64,000 nt of DNA from Phaseolus vulgaris. Lineage: Eukaryota; Streptophyta; Magnoliopsida; Fabales; Fabaceae. Positions within the stretch are counted from its first letter, which is position 1; each line of letters begins with the position of its first letter. The notes under the pieces were generated by a model. The model did not search any database. It saw only the letters and a list, made by a program, of their open reading frames with translations, and was not told the DNA's origin. Shown piece after piece: positions 51,848 through 64,000 of this stretch. The stretch is from contig NC_023759.2 in NCBI RefSeq assembly GCF_000499845.2, forward strand, positions 45,106,672 to 45,170,671, written 5' to 3'. The position numbers and the translations under genes are program-made.

Positions 51848-52150
51848 ATGGAGGAGGCACTGGTGGAAGTGTGCGAGCCCGCAGATGTGCGCATAGACTT
51901 CGCACTCAACTGCAAGTGCCGAGCTGCGGCTTCGTTCTCTAAACCCAACCTCACCAGTGGCCTTCAAGATCAAAACCTCATTGCCAAAAAAGTTTCTGGT
52001 CAACCAACTGGGTGGACTCATTCTCCCTTTATCCTTCGACACCTTCAAAGTCATCCTTAAGCCGCAGTCTCGTCTCCCTCGCTCCCACTCCGACCGCTTC
52101 CTCGTGAAAACCGCCGAGTTCGCCGCGAACTCGTCCGTGTCCAACATTTA
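51848..52150 (+). pseudogene. Truncated, frameshifted MSP-domain (VAP-like) gene fragment
   Basis: From the ATG at 51848 the frame reads EEALVEVCEPADVRIDFALN, then CKCRAA. It then needs a shift near 51930 to continue as RLRSLNPTSPVAFKIKTS (from the 'CGGCTTCGTTC' bases) and LGGLILPLSFDTFKVILKPQ, ending DRFLVKTAEFAANS and a stop at about 52149. This is an MSP domain as in the plant VAP-like proteins that carry ankyrin repeats, of which I recall close matches. The frame break and the absence of ankyrin repeats afterwards make it a pseudogene fragment. It lies between REC8 and the RRM gene. Confidence 0.7.
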
Positions 52151-52362
52151 GAATATTTGAAAGATAGGGTGCAGATTCAAATTGGTATGGTGCAGGAAGA
52201 ATTTGTCATGCTACGTAGGTAGGAGGTGGGCCTGTAGCAACCTAAGCCCAACACTGAGTTGGGCTTCTGGTGTATGTTGAGCCCGTTTGCTCTGCGAATA
52301 TGCCATGCAACATAAACTCTTCATTTCCCTTGTTCACTGTCTGCAACATCGAATTGAATTCC

Positions 52363-53518
52363 ATGGCGGCTGTGAGAAAAATAATTCAGGTCAATAAAAA
52401 TAAAACCTTTGCGCCATCTCTTTTAGCTTTTCGCCGAGGAATTGCTTACAAGCTTTTTGTTGGAGGTATGAACTCTCCTTTTCTTTTCCGCCGATGAAAT
52501 CACTGTATGTTTTGTTCCTTCAGGCCAAAATTAAGGAAATTAATTTATGCTGTTTAATGCCCTTTGTTTCTGTTGATGAAATCTATAGAATAGTTTCATG
52601 TTGCCTTTTTATTTGCTTCTTGATGTGAATGATAAGCTTCTTGATACTCTCAGCAATAGCAATTATTTAGACTGTGTTTCTTGAACTGAGCATGCCCTAA
52701 GGTTAAGTGTTGTGTCTTGCATATCTTTTATGCTCATATATTGGAAATCAGATTTGTCCAAACATTTTTTAAGTAATTAGCCTGCGGATTCTGTTTCAAA
52801 TTCATTTTGTTAATTTGAAATGCATGAATCGATCTTAATTTGGAAGGGGGTTATTTATCCATGGAGCTGGTTCCTCATTGTTTTTCAGGACTGTCCTTCT
52901 ACACCACAGAGAAAGCATTGTCAGATGCATTTTCCAACTACGGGCAAGTTATTGAAGGTATCAAATCAACAATGAAATGCACTAACATTAATCCACTCTG
53001 TGTCATCTCATTGTATGATTTTTCTGGTCTTTGACAATTCTGCTGAGTTTCTGTTTTGCAGCAAAAGTTGTGACAGATAGGGTGTCAGACAGATCCAAGG
53101 GATTTGGGTTTGTCACCTTTGCTTCACCAGACGAGGCTGAGAATGCCATAACAGAGATGAAAGGAAAGGTAATGATGAAATTTGGGTTTTTACACTAAAA
53201 TAGTGTATTTTTTAAAAAAAAATTATGATTTTGAGTAAAAAAAAGTTGTACTCCATGCATGGCTTCAACTTCAGACTACACATACCCTGTGATACGACTT
53301 CCAATCTGAAGAAAAAAAACACTACTTTGTGCAAATATTAAAATTTGGGAGTCTTGTGTTCTTTGTTGGGTGGGGACTTAGAAGTGAGGACTAACAGAAA
53401 CTTTTTACAGACAATAAATGGACGTGTTATCTTTGTTGATTATGCAAAGCCCAATATCAACGGTAATGCTGCGATGCCAATTGCCAGAGGACCTCCCGAA
53501 CCAACACCAGACACTTGA
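52363..53518 (+). CDS. Small organelle-type RRM RNA-binding protein (4 exons)
   Basis: Exons: 52363-52465, 52889-52957, 53062-53168, 53411-53518; GT-AG and in phase, 387 nt, 128 residues. The first ~28 residues (MAAVRKIIQVNKNKTFAPSL, rich in Arg, Lys, Ala and Ser, few acidic residues) look like a mitochondrial or plastid presequence. A single RRM follows at residues ~31-108, with RNP2 KLFVGGLSF and RNP1 KGFGFVTF, ending IFVDYAKP. A short Pro/Gly tail (ARGPPEPTPDT) replaces the glycine-rich tail of GR-RBPs. The group resembles mitochondrial glycine-rich RNA-binding proteins and ORRM-type editing cofactors. The role in organelle RNA processing is inferred. An in-frame ATG at 52270 would add 31 residues, but they do not look like the family N-terminus. 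Confidence 0.9.
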
Positions 53519-54488
53519 TATTATATATATAATGTTTAATATGGTTGAAGCAGAGACAGAGACATTTGTAAAATGGTATCAATCCTTCTTTTATCAGCGG
53601 AAGTGATAGGATTCATGAATTATAATACTACAGGCTGTGAGGATTTTATTGTTGTCACCAAAACAATGTACAATGTTATTGGAAAAAAGTGTTTTTGGAT
53701 AAAGAAAAAATTATTATTGTTTTGAAACGGTGATCGTATTGTATCATGCCCAATCACAATAAAAATTATGATAATGAACATAAGATCATAAACTAAAATA
53801 TGATAATGATGACAAGATATAATATAGATCATGTATGTTTATTAAAAATAAATTATTTTCTCAAAAACTCTGGTTTTTAATTTATATTTTTATGAATTAT
53901 GGAAATTGTAAAAAGTATAAATTTGACTAAATTATGCAAAAATATATTTTTATTAATATAAATACCTTTAATATTTAAAAATTTATGTAATATTTCAAAA
54001 TTATTAATATCTTAAAAAATATTTAAATGACGTAATTCGAATGTGTTACAATAATTATAAGTGAAAAGGCATACAAGATAATGTCTTAAAACAAAAGTAT
54101 GATATACATTAATAAAAATAAATTTTATTTATATAGTTTTTTATCAAAAAATTATAAACAAATTATATAAGTTTGCTGAAATTAATACTATGATTTAAAT
54201 GTTCTTTTAAACTATTTCAATAAAAAAAAAGTATCATTATAATTTAAATTTATATGCTTTCCGTGTCTTAATAAAAATACATGAATAACGAAAAATACTC
54301 TCATGTTATACATTTTATAAACTTGAGATAAATTATAGCATGAAATCGATAAAGTATAAGAAAAATAGTATTGAAAGGAATACAATAAAATAAGTCATGT
54401 AGCTTGCACTGTCATAAAACTCTTCTTTTTAATATACGATTTCAGCTAAATGGATATTTCCAATTCACAAAAAAAAATAAAAAAAAAC
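53519..54488. other. AT-rich spacer between RRM gene and tRNA
   Basis: 3' UTR of the RRM gene, then AT-rich DNA with A/T runs; nothing recognised. Confidence 0.5.
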
Positions 54489-54559
54489 GCCGTCTGTGGG
54501 GATCGAACCCACGACCACGTGGTTAAAAGCCACGCGCTCTACCGCTGAGCTAAGACGGC
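54489..54559 (-). tRNA. trnK-UUU: tRNA-Lys (anticodon UUU)
   Basis: On the minus strand the 71 nt fold into a full cloverleaf: acceptor arm GCCGTCT paired with AGACGGC, box A-like TAGCTCAGCGG, an anticodon stem GCGTGGC-type with loop CTTTTAA (anticodon TTT), and box B GGTTCGATCC. No intron and no encoded CCA. A run of T residues on the minus strand directly below 54489 serves as pol III terminator. The sequence is nuclear in type. No organellar genes lie beside it. Confidence 0.95.
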
Positions 54560-57500
54560 TTTGATATTATTATAATTTGTAATTATATTTATGTATTATA
54601 ATGTATATATTGTAATCACTATTTGAAGTTGGTTATTATTGTCCTATCAATTTCTATTGTTTGTAGATTTAATATTTTGTGGAAAGGTAGATGTTTTTTA
54701 AACTATCTTATCGAATACGTCATCTTACCAAAGTAAAAGGTATCAACAGTAACAACATGATTTGGAACTTTCATGCTAGTTGCCTTCCATCTCGGATTTC
54801 TTATCCTTATTACTTGCAAGTGTTGAATGAAAATATTGACCACAAATTGGTGTAAGTTATTAATTCTTCGTTAAGATATTGTATAAGTACTCCACTATAG
54901 ATGCGTCAATTAGTAGTTGGTGGTTCAAAAACAGATTGCAATTGATCAATTAACATAGTACAAGTGGCAAATGGAATTTATTTGTTGTTTGTCTTTGGAT
55001 TTTGAGAAGATGCGTTGTCCTATATTAAATAAAACAGGGTGTTATCGGTTGGTTGGGAAGCTCATTTCAATCGAATTCTCTTTGCTTCTCATAAGCATCA
55101 TGTCTTCCAATATTATCATGTGTGATCTTTTAAGAAAATATCCAATTCAGGGATTTGTTGCTTCTGTAAGAATAATTAAGGTCAAAATTAGAAATTATTT
55201 TTCTCTATGGGATTATACCAATTTAGTTAACGAGACGTCATATCCGTTAAAAAGTTTTAAGGGTACCAAAAAAGTTGCAGAAAGATGGAAATATAAAACT
55301 TATGTTCTGTGAAATAAAATAAAATAAAAATAAGCTACTGCATTTATTATGATGTGTAAGTAGTAAGTAATAAATAATTATCTTTTAATCATGAATCTAA
55401 AAGTCAAAATACATTAAAGGAGCTTGAAAGCCATAAAATATTGTAATGACATGCCGGCAAGATCTAACTCATGATCAACTATCGAAATCATATTGTCCAT
55501 GAACGGAATCTTCATAACCTGTTAATAACAGATTATTCATTTTACCAAGAAAATGGATTTTAAAATTACTGCAGAAGGTTCGTGCTTGATTGTGAAATCT
55601 AAATAGTAAGTAATAAATAATTGTCTAAGTATGAATCGAAAAAGTCAAATATACATAAGAGAATTGAAGGGCCTTAAAATATTGTGATCGTGGCAAGATC
55701 TATTTTGTATGGTACAACTCAACAATCTATCGAACTCATAAAATCAACGATCTTGAAAAAGGCATACACACTTATCAATCTGGTCAACTCAATCCAGCAT
55801 GGTACATCACATGAATATTCATTCCAAATCCCATGTTTTTATAACTAAAATTGTTTAAATATATTGTCATTCCAATATGCTAGAGTGATGCTTCTTCCAA
55901 AAATTCATCAAGACTTTGATCAACTCGAAATTTAATCCTTTTATTTAAGATTAATTTTCTTAATTGAAGTTTTTATCATAATGAAATAATGAAATGTGAT
56001 AAAAAAAATTAAGTATTAAAGATATTGTGAAATTACAATGTAATAAAGTAAATACTTACTTACTTGTGACCAATGTAGTAAGTATCATCATGAAAATGGA
56101 AATGTAATATTTGCAAATTTCAATAATTATCAATTATCTTCTACATTATTTTATATCTAAAGTTTTGATTCTTAAGATTTGATGTAAATCTTATAACAGT
56201 TGATTGTATTTCTTTTAAAATGTTTTTTAAATAAGGTTAGGATCAATGAGTGACTATACATTATTGTGACTATTTTTTATATATTTGTAATGATATTATA
56301 AAATAACAAGAGTTATCATGTCTTCAAAAATTAAATAAAGACAATGAGATTACAAGGAGATCACTTTTAACATCCTTTTTGCTACCACAAAATCAGAGAC
56401 ACCATTTGTCACAACTTGCACAACATTATTATTCTTCCAAATTCTTTTATTACTATAAATAGATTTTAAGACAATTGTTTCACTTGATTTATCCACAAAA
56501 TGTTTGCAAGAGACACCATTTTCCATTTGTTCAATCACCACATGTCGAACTACAACTCATTTATTCCATTCAATCATATATTTCTCTAAATGAATTTAAG
56601 TATTATCAATCGCCATCTCAAACAATGTACTCGAACTTCATGATAAGTTGGGAGCTTTGAACCCTTTCCATATTCAACAATAAATTTTAATATTTATATA
56701 AACGAAAAGTTTCTTACCAAACTAAATGATAAAAACATTGTAATATACGTACTTACAAGTGTCTAAAACCACTAACTCAACTTTTAAACATCTTATTCAT
56801 GTTTTTTTACTTTATATTTTCTTGAACAATTCCATAAACATGTCTTTAATATTGTCAAGAACAAAGGGACAAACAATGTCATTCTTCTTTGTTCTAACAA
56901 GATGATGTTTCATTTTTACAATTCACCCTTACAAATATGTTAATAATACTCACCCTTGACTAAAAGCATATTCATAATAACCCCATTTAATATTTATTAT
57001 GACAAAAACTCTCATAATAACCCCATTTAATATTTATTTTTTTCTTTTACTTTGTTTGATTCATTGTTTCCATTAATAAATTCAAATAAAGGTGAAAATC
57101 TTCATAAGATAATAAACATTTTTTTTAAAACAACTAATTTTCCATAAAAAATAAAAATTATATAATAATTCAAACTGATTTTTTCAAAAATAAATTAATA
57201 AAAATAATTATCAAACATTAACTAATTTTATATTAGAAAATAATAACAAAAAGAAATAAATATAAAAATAATTACATACTAATTTAAACAGTAACTTCAA
57301 TTTTTTTTTCAAAAGAAATAATAAAGAAAAAATCATTTAAACAACAACTAATTCTATATTGAAAAATAAAAAATTAATATATATATATATATAATAAAAA
57401 ATACATATTAATTTGATTAATAATTAAATTTTAAAAATAAATAAAATAAATCTTAAACAGTAATTATTTTTCTTATAGGAAAAATGTAAAATAAAAAAAG

Positions 57501-58254
57501 TTAGGTTCACATGTTAAATTATTAAAACAAAATAAAAGATGAAGTGCTGTCTCAATGATTCTTGCAGAAGAGAATCACTGCTGCAAAATATTAAGCTTGA
57601 GTTGTTAATTTATATATTAAATTAATAAAATAAAATAAAATAAAATGGTGTGTCAGTAATTCAGAAGAAGCATTCATTAATGCAAAATATTAAAGTTGTG
57701 TGAGTGACTTAACAAAAATAATATTATATTATATTTTAAAGTTAAAGCAGCATTTGGCACAATAAGTAAATATGCATTTTAAAATATTATAATGGAAAAA
57801 CATTAAAGAAACAGTATTCTCCACTCACTGGGCTTCTTTTTCAGGAAGCTTCTTCTCCACAAAGCTTCTTCTGCATAATGCCTCTTTTGCACAGTGCCTC
57901 TTCTATGTGAGTTTCTTCTTCGGGAGTCTTCTATCTGCGAGCCTCACAGAGTAACCTTTTCTTGCCTCTTCTCTCTCTTTCTACTTATCAATTTATAGAA
58001 AACTTCATTCCAATCACCCTTTTCATCTATTTTTGTGTGTAAAGCTTTGTTTCGTTCATTGAAGGCATGCATACATGAACGGATCGTGCTCGACGAAGTT
58101 GATTCACGAATTACACCATTCAACTTCGATTCAAATTATGATTTCAACAAGATGTATCGCTTTGAAAGATTTTTGAAATAAATCACGATTTGAATCATAC
58201 GATTCTTACGATACTAACTACAGTGTCTGGAATCACTTCCTCTTGTCCATATCA
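54560..58254. other. AT-rich intergenic DNA; one unassigned 113-residue frame
   Basis: An ATG-to-stop frame at 54971-55312 (+) encodes a 113-residue protein with no domain I recognise. It sits next to another stretch (54750-54860) that reads open in places, so it may be the relic of a retroelement or captured gene. Around 56350-56541 (-) is a 63-residue frame, also unassigned. The rest is AT-rich with simple runs; 57000-57470 is nearly pure A/T. Confidence 0.4.
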
Positions 58255-59160
58255 AGCAAGTGCACTATTCAAATCTATATATGAACTCAAACGATCTAGT
58301 AGATAATGGTTTTCTAGTCTTTCTAACTTTCTCATTTCTGGACTATATTCCTATTCTGCATCTTGTTATTCGTTGTTTATCAAGCATGCTAATAAATTCT
58401 ATATTCTTTTACTGATCTTCCTAGATGATTTAATTCTTACATGTAATGATTTAGAAGAGATTACTACAATTAATTTTGATCTGTACAACAGGTTCAAAAT
58501 GAAGCGCTTAAGTCACTTAATTAAAATACTTTCTCAACCTTAAAATTGCTATATCTAAATTAGGAATTCATTGTTTATCAGATATAAAGGAACTCTCATG
58601 ATTAAGAAAACTCACCGAACTTAATAACGCTCGTCTCCCTAACTACATCCCATATTATAGGTTAATCAATAAGTACTCTTATACCTAACTAGTACAGTAT
58701 TGGATTTTGTATATGTTGACACTATCAAAACGTCTCATTTATCAACTACTCATTTCTTAGTTTATATAACATCTATTAATTTATCTTTTACCATATCAGC
58801 CTCACTTAATTTATCACAAGGACAGTGTTAAGTGAAAGTTTTTTTAAAATAGTGTCAAAATAAACGTTTTCCACAACACTATAAAGCAACCATTTGTGTT
58901 TAAGATACATCAAAATTCACCTACAAGTTTGTTTTTTTCCAACAACTTCACTCCTTGAATAAAACTTTTAAGGATTAAGATTGGACCACATGTCTTAATT
59001 CACGCAAGTGTGTAAGTAGATATTGCATCTTCCTTCCTTCATGACTCTCTTATTAGCAACTATTACTTGTGAAGTCCAATAATTAACGTTCTCATTGTAA
59101 GATATGAATTTTCCTTTCCAATTTCCAACCTTATTCTGTAATGTGACAACGAATCTAAGT
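58255..59160 (+). pseudogene. Ty1/copia reverse transcriptase/RNase H relic
   Basis: Plus-strand fragments in three frames keep copia order. About 58400-58520 matches the YVDDIILTGND region and following RFKMKDLGHL (here TDLPR-FNSYM and FKMK-like). 58560-58640 matches the IALSQ-KYTL part. 58640-58760 keeps INKYSYT-like and LYLT. 58975-59060 reads KD-DWTTCLNSRKCVSRYCI, a good match to the RNase H end of copia pol. Stops are frequent; no LTRs were found. It lies upstream-antisense of the F-box gene's 3' end. Confidence 0.7.
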
Positions 59161-59440
59161 ATCATATTAACGTTCTAACTAAGCCATTGGAGTAAGTTGG
59201 AGCTGCACAAACTCAAAGCAAAACATTATTCTTTAAACCCAAAATGTAGTACACTAATTAACAAACTCCACCTATTAGCAGATTGATTACTGTTTTAAGT
59301 AAGCAGTAATTAAACCACTATAGGACGTTACATGATGAACAGAGCTTAGTTGGTTTAGTTCTATCTGTACAATTTAATTTTGGCTGTGTTTGTAGATGGG
59401 TATTGATATTGGTATTGAGGTGTGTATTATAGTATTATAT
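59161..59440. other. Spacer holding the F-box gene 3' UTR
   Basis: AT-rich DNA below the stop codon of the minus-strand F-box gene; nothing else seen. Confidence 0.5.
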
Positions 59441-60442
59441 TCAGAAGAAAAAGAGTGTAGAAATAGCCGCAAAGGACAAAAAAGCTAGAGTCACGCACAC
59501 CATGTCCAACCTTCTTTCATCTCTCATCTTCCTTTCCTTTCTCTCCGTCTTCTTATTTATGAATTCCAAGAATCTATCTTTTTCTCCGTCCACAAATAAT
59601 GTTCCCCTTTTACCCTCCAAAGCCCTTTGCAAAATCCCCAAACTCTCCCTCCCATTCAGGATCATTCCGTCCATGTCCTCCATCTGCACACACGCTTCCC
59701 TCACCTGCATCTCACTCCCGCAAGTCACAGTCACGCTGCACAGCACCGCCTCCCATGCCGAACCCCTCTCCCCGCCGCCCACCACCGTCGCGAACCGGAT
59801 GCGCACCTCCCCACTCAGCCAGTGCCGCTCAACCGACACCGCCCTCCCGCTTGACACGTTCACCGCGCGCTTTCCCTCAGGATCCACCACTATCCAGCTC
59901 AGCCTCAGTTCCTCCCGGAGCCTCTCGCACGCTTCCTCGCTCCGCGGATACTCCATCGCCGTCGCCACCGCCTCCTTCGGATCCAGCACGTCAACTCTAA
60001 ACGGCGAGCACCGGAACCAACCGGACTCTGTCTCCGTCTCCACCACCCGCGAAAGCACCAGCTGCCTCCCGTGGAATAGGTCCACCGCCGTGACAAGGTC
60101 CGGCGTACACTCGATGCTCGTGTGGCGACAAGTGCCTGCAGCAGCAAATGAAGGGAAGCAGTCGGAGAAAAAAGAACGCGAGGCGCGTGGGAACGTTGAG
60201 ATTATGTGGCGCACCCGTGGCGTCTTGGTGGATGGCCACGTGGCATGGCAGATGTTCTCCCAGAGCTGCTCGTGTTCTGAGAGGGTATGGAGTTGGGAGC
60301 ACGTGCTGGCAATTGAAGCTAGCGCGGGGCCGTCCAGGCACGTGAGGATATGGGTTTGAATTATATCGGGATGCACAGCGGAGATGGTGGTGGCGCAGCC
60401 TCCTTGGTCGATGTCGGTGGCCATGTTATTTGTGCAAGCCAC
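59441..60442 (-). CDS. F-box protein with C-terminal transmembrane anchor (At2g27310-like)
   Basis: Single-exon frame of 333 residues. The F-box is at residues ~22-66: HPDIIQTHILTCLDGPALAS, then ASTCSQLHTLSEHEQLWENI. This gives SKP1 binding in an SCF ubiquitin ligase. Next come plant-specific motifs of the At2g27310/At2g36090 group: WPSTKTPRV, FFSDCFPSF, TPDLVTAVDLFHG, SWIVVDPEGKRAVN. A basic KKTERKERKMRDERR segment precedes the last ~20 residues, which are hydrophobic and end in FFF: a tail anchor. The coding part is much more GC-rich than its surroundings, with long antisense frames. A second ATG 18 nt downstream (60424) is an alternative start. A TATAAAG-like box and a CTATATATTC box lie 45-65 nt upstream on the minus strand. 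The target protein is unknown. Confidence 0.93.
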   Translation of the reverse strand: MACTNNMATDIDQGGCATTISAVHPDIIQTHILTCLDGPALASIASTCSQLHTLSEHEQLWENICHATWPSTKTPRVRHIISTFPRASRSFFSDCFPSFAAAGTCRHTSIECTPDLVTAVDLFHGRQLVLSRVVETETESGWFRCSPFRVDVLDPKEAVATAMEYPRSEEACERLREELRLSWIVVDPEGKRAVNVSSGRAVSVERHWLSGEVRIRFATVVGGGERGSAWEAVLCSVTVTCGSEMQVREACVQMEDMDGMILNGRESLGILQRALEGKRGTLFVDGEKDRFLEFINKKTERKERKMRDERRLDMVCVTLAFLSFAAISTLFFF

Positions 60443-60479
60443 AGTGTCCTTAGTTTGTTTGAAGCAATTACTTCTTTGG

Positions 60480-60510
60480 CCACTTTATAGAGAATATATA
60501 GAGAGAAAGC
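60480..60510 (-). promoter_or_regulatory. TATA-like boxes of the F-box gene
   Basis: Minus strand reads CTCTATATATTCTCTATAAAG at about 40-65 nt upstream of the start codon. One of these is likely the TATA box, implying a very short leader. Confidence 0.5.
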
Positions 60511-63500
60511 GGTGGGAAGGAATAGCCAAGGAGAGGGACGATTAAAGGGTCAAAAAGAATTCTCAGACACCTCTTCTTTTTCACTTTTTACAAGACTACC
60601 CTTTCCTACCACCGTTGACTCACACCACCATCATGTGAGACTGACTTCACTTATGGCCGATTCGGTATTTCTCTGATTGCCGTCACACACTTGAAATTTG
60701 AAAAACCAATAACACATAATTTATTCATGGAAGTGCGAACCCTCATTACAAGCTTATCACACTACCAACTAAAAACCAAAAGATGAAGATGAAGGTAGAT
60801 TATGCTTGGCCTTTCCCTTGTCAAGTATCAAACTTTAAATACATAGAAAATACTTGTATAAATAGACTCACCACTTAAAACCTGCACTTTCTAACCATAT
60901 TCACTCAATTTATTGCTATTTTGTTTTTTGTAATCAAATAGTTTTTGTCAACTTGCATTTAATGCAGGTAAAGTATAGATTAGTTACAAAATTATTTAAT
61001 TTTTAAACATTCAAACCAATAATGCATAAACGTGTACAAGTAATATTAATATTTTTTTAAATGATTTAAAATATTAATATTTTTATTGTTTTTAACTTAA
61101 GAAGAATAAATTGAAATTAACTTGTTTTACTTTTCTAACTGTTTTTATTTTGAAATAATACAACAATTTCTTTTTGTAACATTACCTGAAATAACAGTGT
61201 GATTTTTTTTTCTGTAAAAAAGCAGTTTGACTTTTTTGTTTTATATTATCCAATACCATTCATTATTTCATCATTTTTGTTTGGTTTAAGATCTATTATA
61301 ATAATGTCCCCGACCTGCAATTTTTTGACACATGTTAGGCATTTAATGGAATAAAAAACTCGTTCTGACTAGAAAAAATTGATATCTAACTATAAAGATA
61401 TTGATATGAATCTGTAATTGAATTAGATAGAAAAACTTCTAACAAGTCATAATGTTACCCAATTAGATGAAATTTGGAAGTGGAAATTTGTGGCTATTTA
61501 TAAGAATATATATAATGAATCATATTATACAACGTGTCTATAACTTTACTGTAAGTACCTACATTAAGTCATTGATTATTGCTAAAAATCAATATTATTT
61601 TACTCTATACACTAGAATAAAATATTTTTATGAGATTAGTCTGTGTTATTAGATCCAAATAAACCATGGACTCAATAAAAAATATTATGTTGTAAATAAA
61701 TCATGATAAAATAAAATTTAAAAATTGGTAACGCTTAAATTTTATACTTTTAAAAACACAGTCAAATCACATTGATTCCACAACATTTTTAGTATTTATC
61801 ATAATCTTTATAAGTATTTTACTAAGTGCTTCATTTATTGACATACATATTTTTATATTTATATTAGTTTAATATTTAAATTAATGATTTGTTAAAATAA
61901 TAATTTTATTTTTAATCAATATTTTAAATTTTCAATCAACATAAAGTGCAACAATATACTTCTAAATTATTATAATCTATCCTGTTAATTTTTTACTGAA
62001 TATTTATGATTGAAAAATTTATATTTTAATTACACTTATACTTTCCGTGTTATGTGATAAGTATTTATTAGCACCGTAATAACAAAATTATTGTATTTTA
62101 TGGCCTGACACTTTTTCTTATATTATTAATATTATTTTGCACGAGGCCCACGATGTATATATGCTGTACACGCAAACAATAAAATAATAGAAAAATGATT
62201 TGAATAGAAGGGTCCATTCCCTTTCCTGTTCAAATTCCATATGTTAGTACGGTAATACTGAATCTAATGTATTATACTTTTATTATTTAGGTTAAAAGCA
62301 ATTTGATTGTGTATTTTTATACTTGTAAAATATTTCAATCTCATCTTTTTATGTGAGCAATGTTAGTTCCAAAATTTCATCATTTATTAAATTTTGGTTT
62401 TTTTTATTAACCTCATGTCTATATAGTAACCAAAATACTAACATAATCAATCTTTTACTTAATTAAATACTTGATGGCTAAATAATTAAGAGATGATTAT
62501 TATAAAAAAAGTTGTTAAACTGCATGAGTAATCTTAATACATGAATCTTATAAAATCTTCTCTTAATATATATTGATATAGCATAAAATTTAAGATACTA
62601 AACTAATATTTTAATAATTTTTAAAAAAATTTCCTTCTATAAGCAACTGACTTGAAAAGAAATAAAATGTATTTTATAAGTAATTATATGTCATTTAAAA
62701 GGTGATTAATATCAACAAAAATAATTAGAGTATCTCTTTTGCATGGTTGTAAGTTTAGCATATAAATCTAATAAGACTTTCTCATGTTGTTATGACATCA
62801 AATTCGACAAGTTTAGTATATAAATCTTATAAGAATTTCTCTTGTTTTTATGACATAAAATTTAATATACTAGGTTATTAAAATAATAAAAAAATATTTG
62901 TATATCTTAAAAACATATTTTACTGCTAACAACTAAATAAAATATCAATTAGAGTGTTATCTTTTAACATCCTTTCATTAAAGTAAAAGTTTAAAAAATA
63001 TATATCAAAATACCTACAAAAAGAGTAATGTAATGATCCTTATAATATAAATGACCATCTAAAAATCCAATTTTAATATATTATAAATTCAAAGATTAAA
63101 ACCCAGCCATTGTAATTATGGAGACAACATTTAAGTAAATTTAGAAAGCATTTTCATATATATTTTCTAATGAAACACTTATTTTTCTATAATAACAATA
63201 CGATTAATATTTACGTATGTCCTTAATATCTTATTGATATTAAATTTATGTCTTATTAATATGTTGAAAAAATGTAAAGAAAATACCACAATATTTTTTC
63301 TTTTAAGTGACATTGACATATTAACGGATAAAAAATGTTATCCAAAGTAGTAAAATTTACTTGTCTTTGACTCCAAAATATTAAGAAGAAATGTTGCTTA
63401 TTTATTTTAATCAATATACCTAAACCAACATTAAAATTATGAGTATTTAAACAACATTTTTTTAATTGTAGATGATTTCATTAACCTTTCGGACATCATT

Positions 63501-64000
63501 TTTTAAATTATAAGTGTTTTAAATAATATTTTAGATCATATTTATTAAAATATATATAATTAAAACCATTTATTATAGGTATATTACCTTTAATATATCA
63601 TATAGTTTAGCTATTCTACTTGGACACTTTCACCTCACTCCACTGATTTCAACACGTTCCAACCTAAACCCATTCCAAAACCTCGCTCCAATCCCTGAAA
63701 AGCCTTGTTCCAAAACCTATATATTTACCAAATCTCCCAAATCGTACCCTTCGAAACCGAGATCCCAAGAATCCGAAAAATCCAAGAAAACAAGCTCAAT
63801 CAAGTCAGAATCCTGTTCGTCTGCTTACAGCCACTGATACTCGTGGTTCGTCTGCTGTTCGTTCTTCCAATCTAGCCCCTGTGACGGAAGCAAAACGATG
63901 TGAAATTCAAGGTTTAGCTACCTTTTTTCCTTCGATTTTCTCATGGGTTAGGGTTTACGTGTGACCTTGTTTGCATTAGATTTCTTTTTTTCATTGTTTG
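60511..64000. other. AT-rich intergenic DNA; possible 5' leader of a next gene at the edge
   Basis: No gene supported from 60511 to about 63600; short frames are random in composition. From about 63610 to 64000 the DNA becomes C/T-rich and less AT-rich, with a TTAGGGTTT motif near 63950. This resembles plant 5' UTRs or first introns, so a plus-strand gene may start beyond the window. No coding sequence can be assigned. Confidence 0.4.

Noticed and set aside
59502..60359. 285-codon plus-strand frame and other long frames overlapping the F-box gene
   Set aside because: Shadow frames of the GC-rich F-box coding strand; composition is Ser/Pro/Arg-rich without any domain, whereas the minus strand encodes a recognisable F-box protein.
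1..64000. CRISPR arrays, bacterial operons, prophage or plasmid features
   Set aside because: The DNA is plant nuclear with spliced genes; the tandem repeats have no spacer structure and there are no cas-like frames.

Overview
This window is nuclear DNA of a flowering plant. It has intron-rich genes with GT-AG splice sites, very AT-rich intergenic DNA, long introns full of decayed LTR retrotransposons, and a nuclear tRNA-Lys gene. Protein similarity and the repeat types suggest a papilionoid legume (Phaseolus/Vigna/Glycine-like), but that is an inference. All exon models were built by hand from reading frame, splice sites and remembered family sequence; none was tested by alignment.

Layout: (1) 1-5100 is intergenic and includes a degraded array of roughly 26-bp units at 650-2150. 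(2) 5561-26521 (+) is SPINDLY (SPY), the O-fucosyltransferase that restrains gibberellin signalling: 17 coding exons and 925 codons, with introns holding a miniature LTR element (TRIM), two copia remnants, a gypsy fragment, an LTR/primer-site fragment and several local duplications. (3) 28705-31298 (-) is a spliceosomal-type cyclophilin (CYP18-2/PPIL1 class, 164 aa). It is head-to-head with (4) 31484-35840 (+), the mitochondrial fission factor ELM1 (392 aa); only 185 bp separate the two start codons. (5) 39243-44861 (+) is the decapping co-activator DCP1 (358 aa). Its last intron contains a 2.5-kb hAT-like element with an 8-bp target duplication and a core of 26-bp minisatellite repeats. (6) 46906-51342 (-) is a REC8/SYN1-type meiotic cohesin gene. 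Its 3' two-thirds is intact, but its 5' part has a 13-bp deletion, a phase break and a missing exon, so it is probably a pseudogene. (7) 51848-52150 (+) is a frameshifted fragment of an MSP-domain gene. (8) 52363-53518 (+) is a small organelle-type RRM protein (128 aa). (9) 54489-54559 (-) is tRNA-Lys(UUU). (10) 58255-59160 is a copia RT/RNase H relic. (11) 59441-60442 (-) is an intronless F-box protein with a C-terminal membrane anchor. (12) 60443-64000 holds no gene I can support, apart from a 5'-UTR-like end.

The genes are unrelated housekeeping or regulatory loci (hormone signalling, splicing, mitochondrial division, mRNA decay, meiosis, organelle RNA, ubiquitination); there is no operon-like system. 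The most unusual structure is the hAT-like element with its minisatellite core and a second, more degraded look-alike at the start of the window. The broken REC8 copy comes next.
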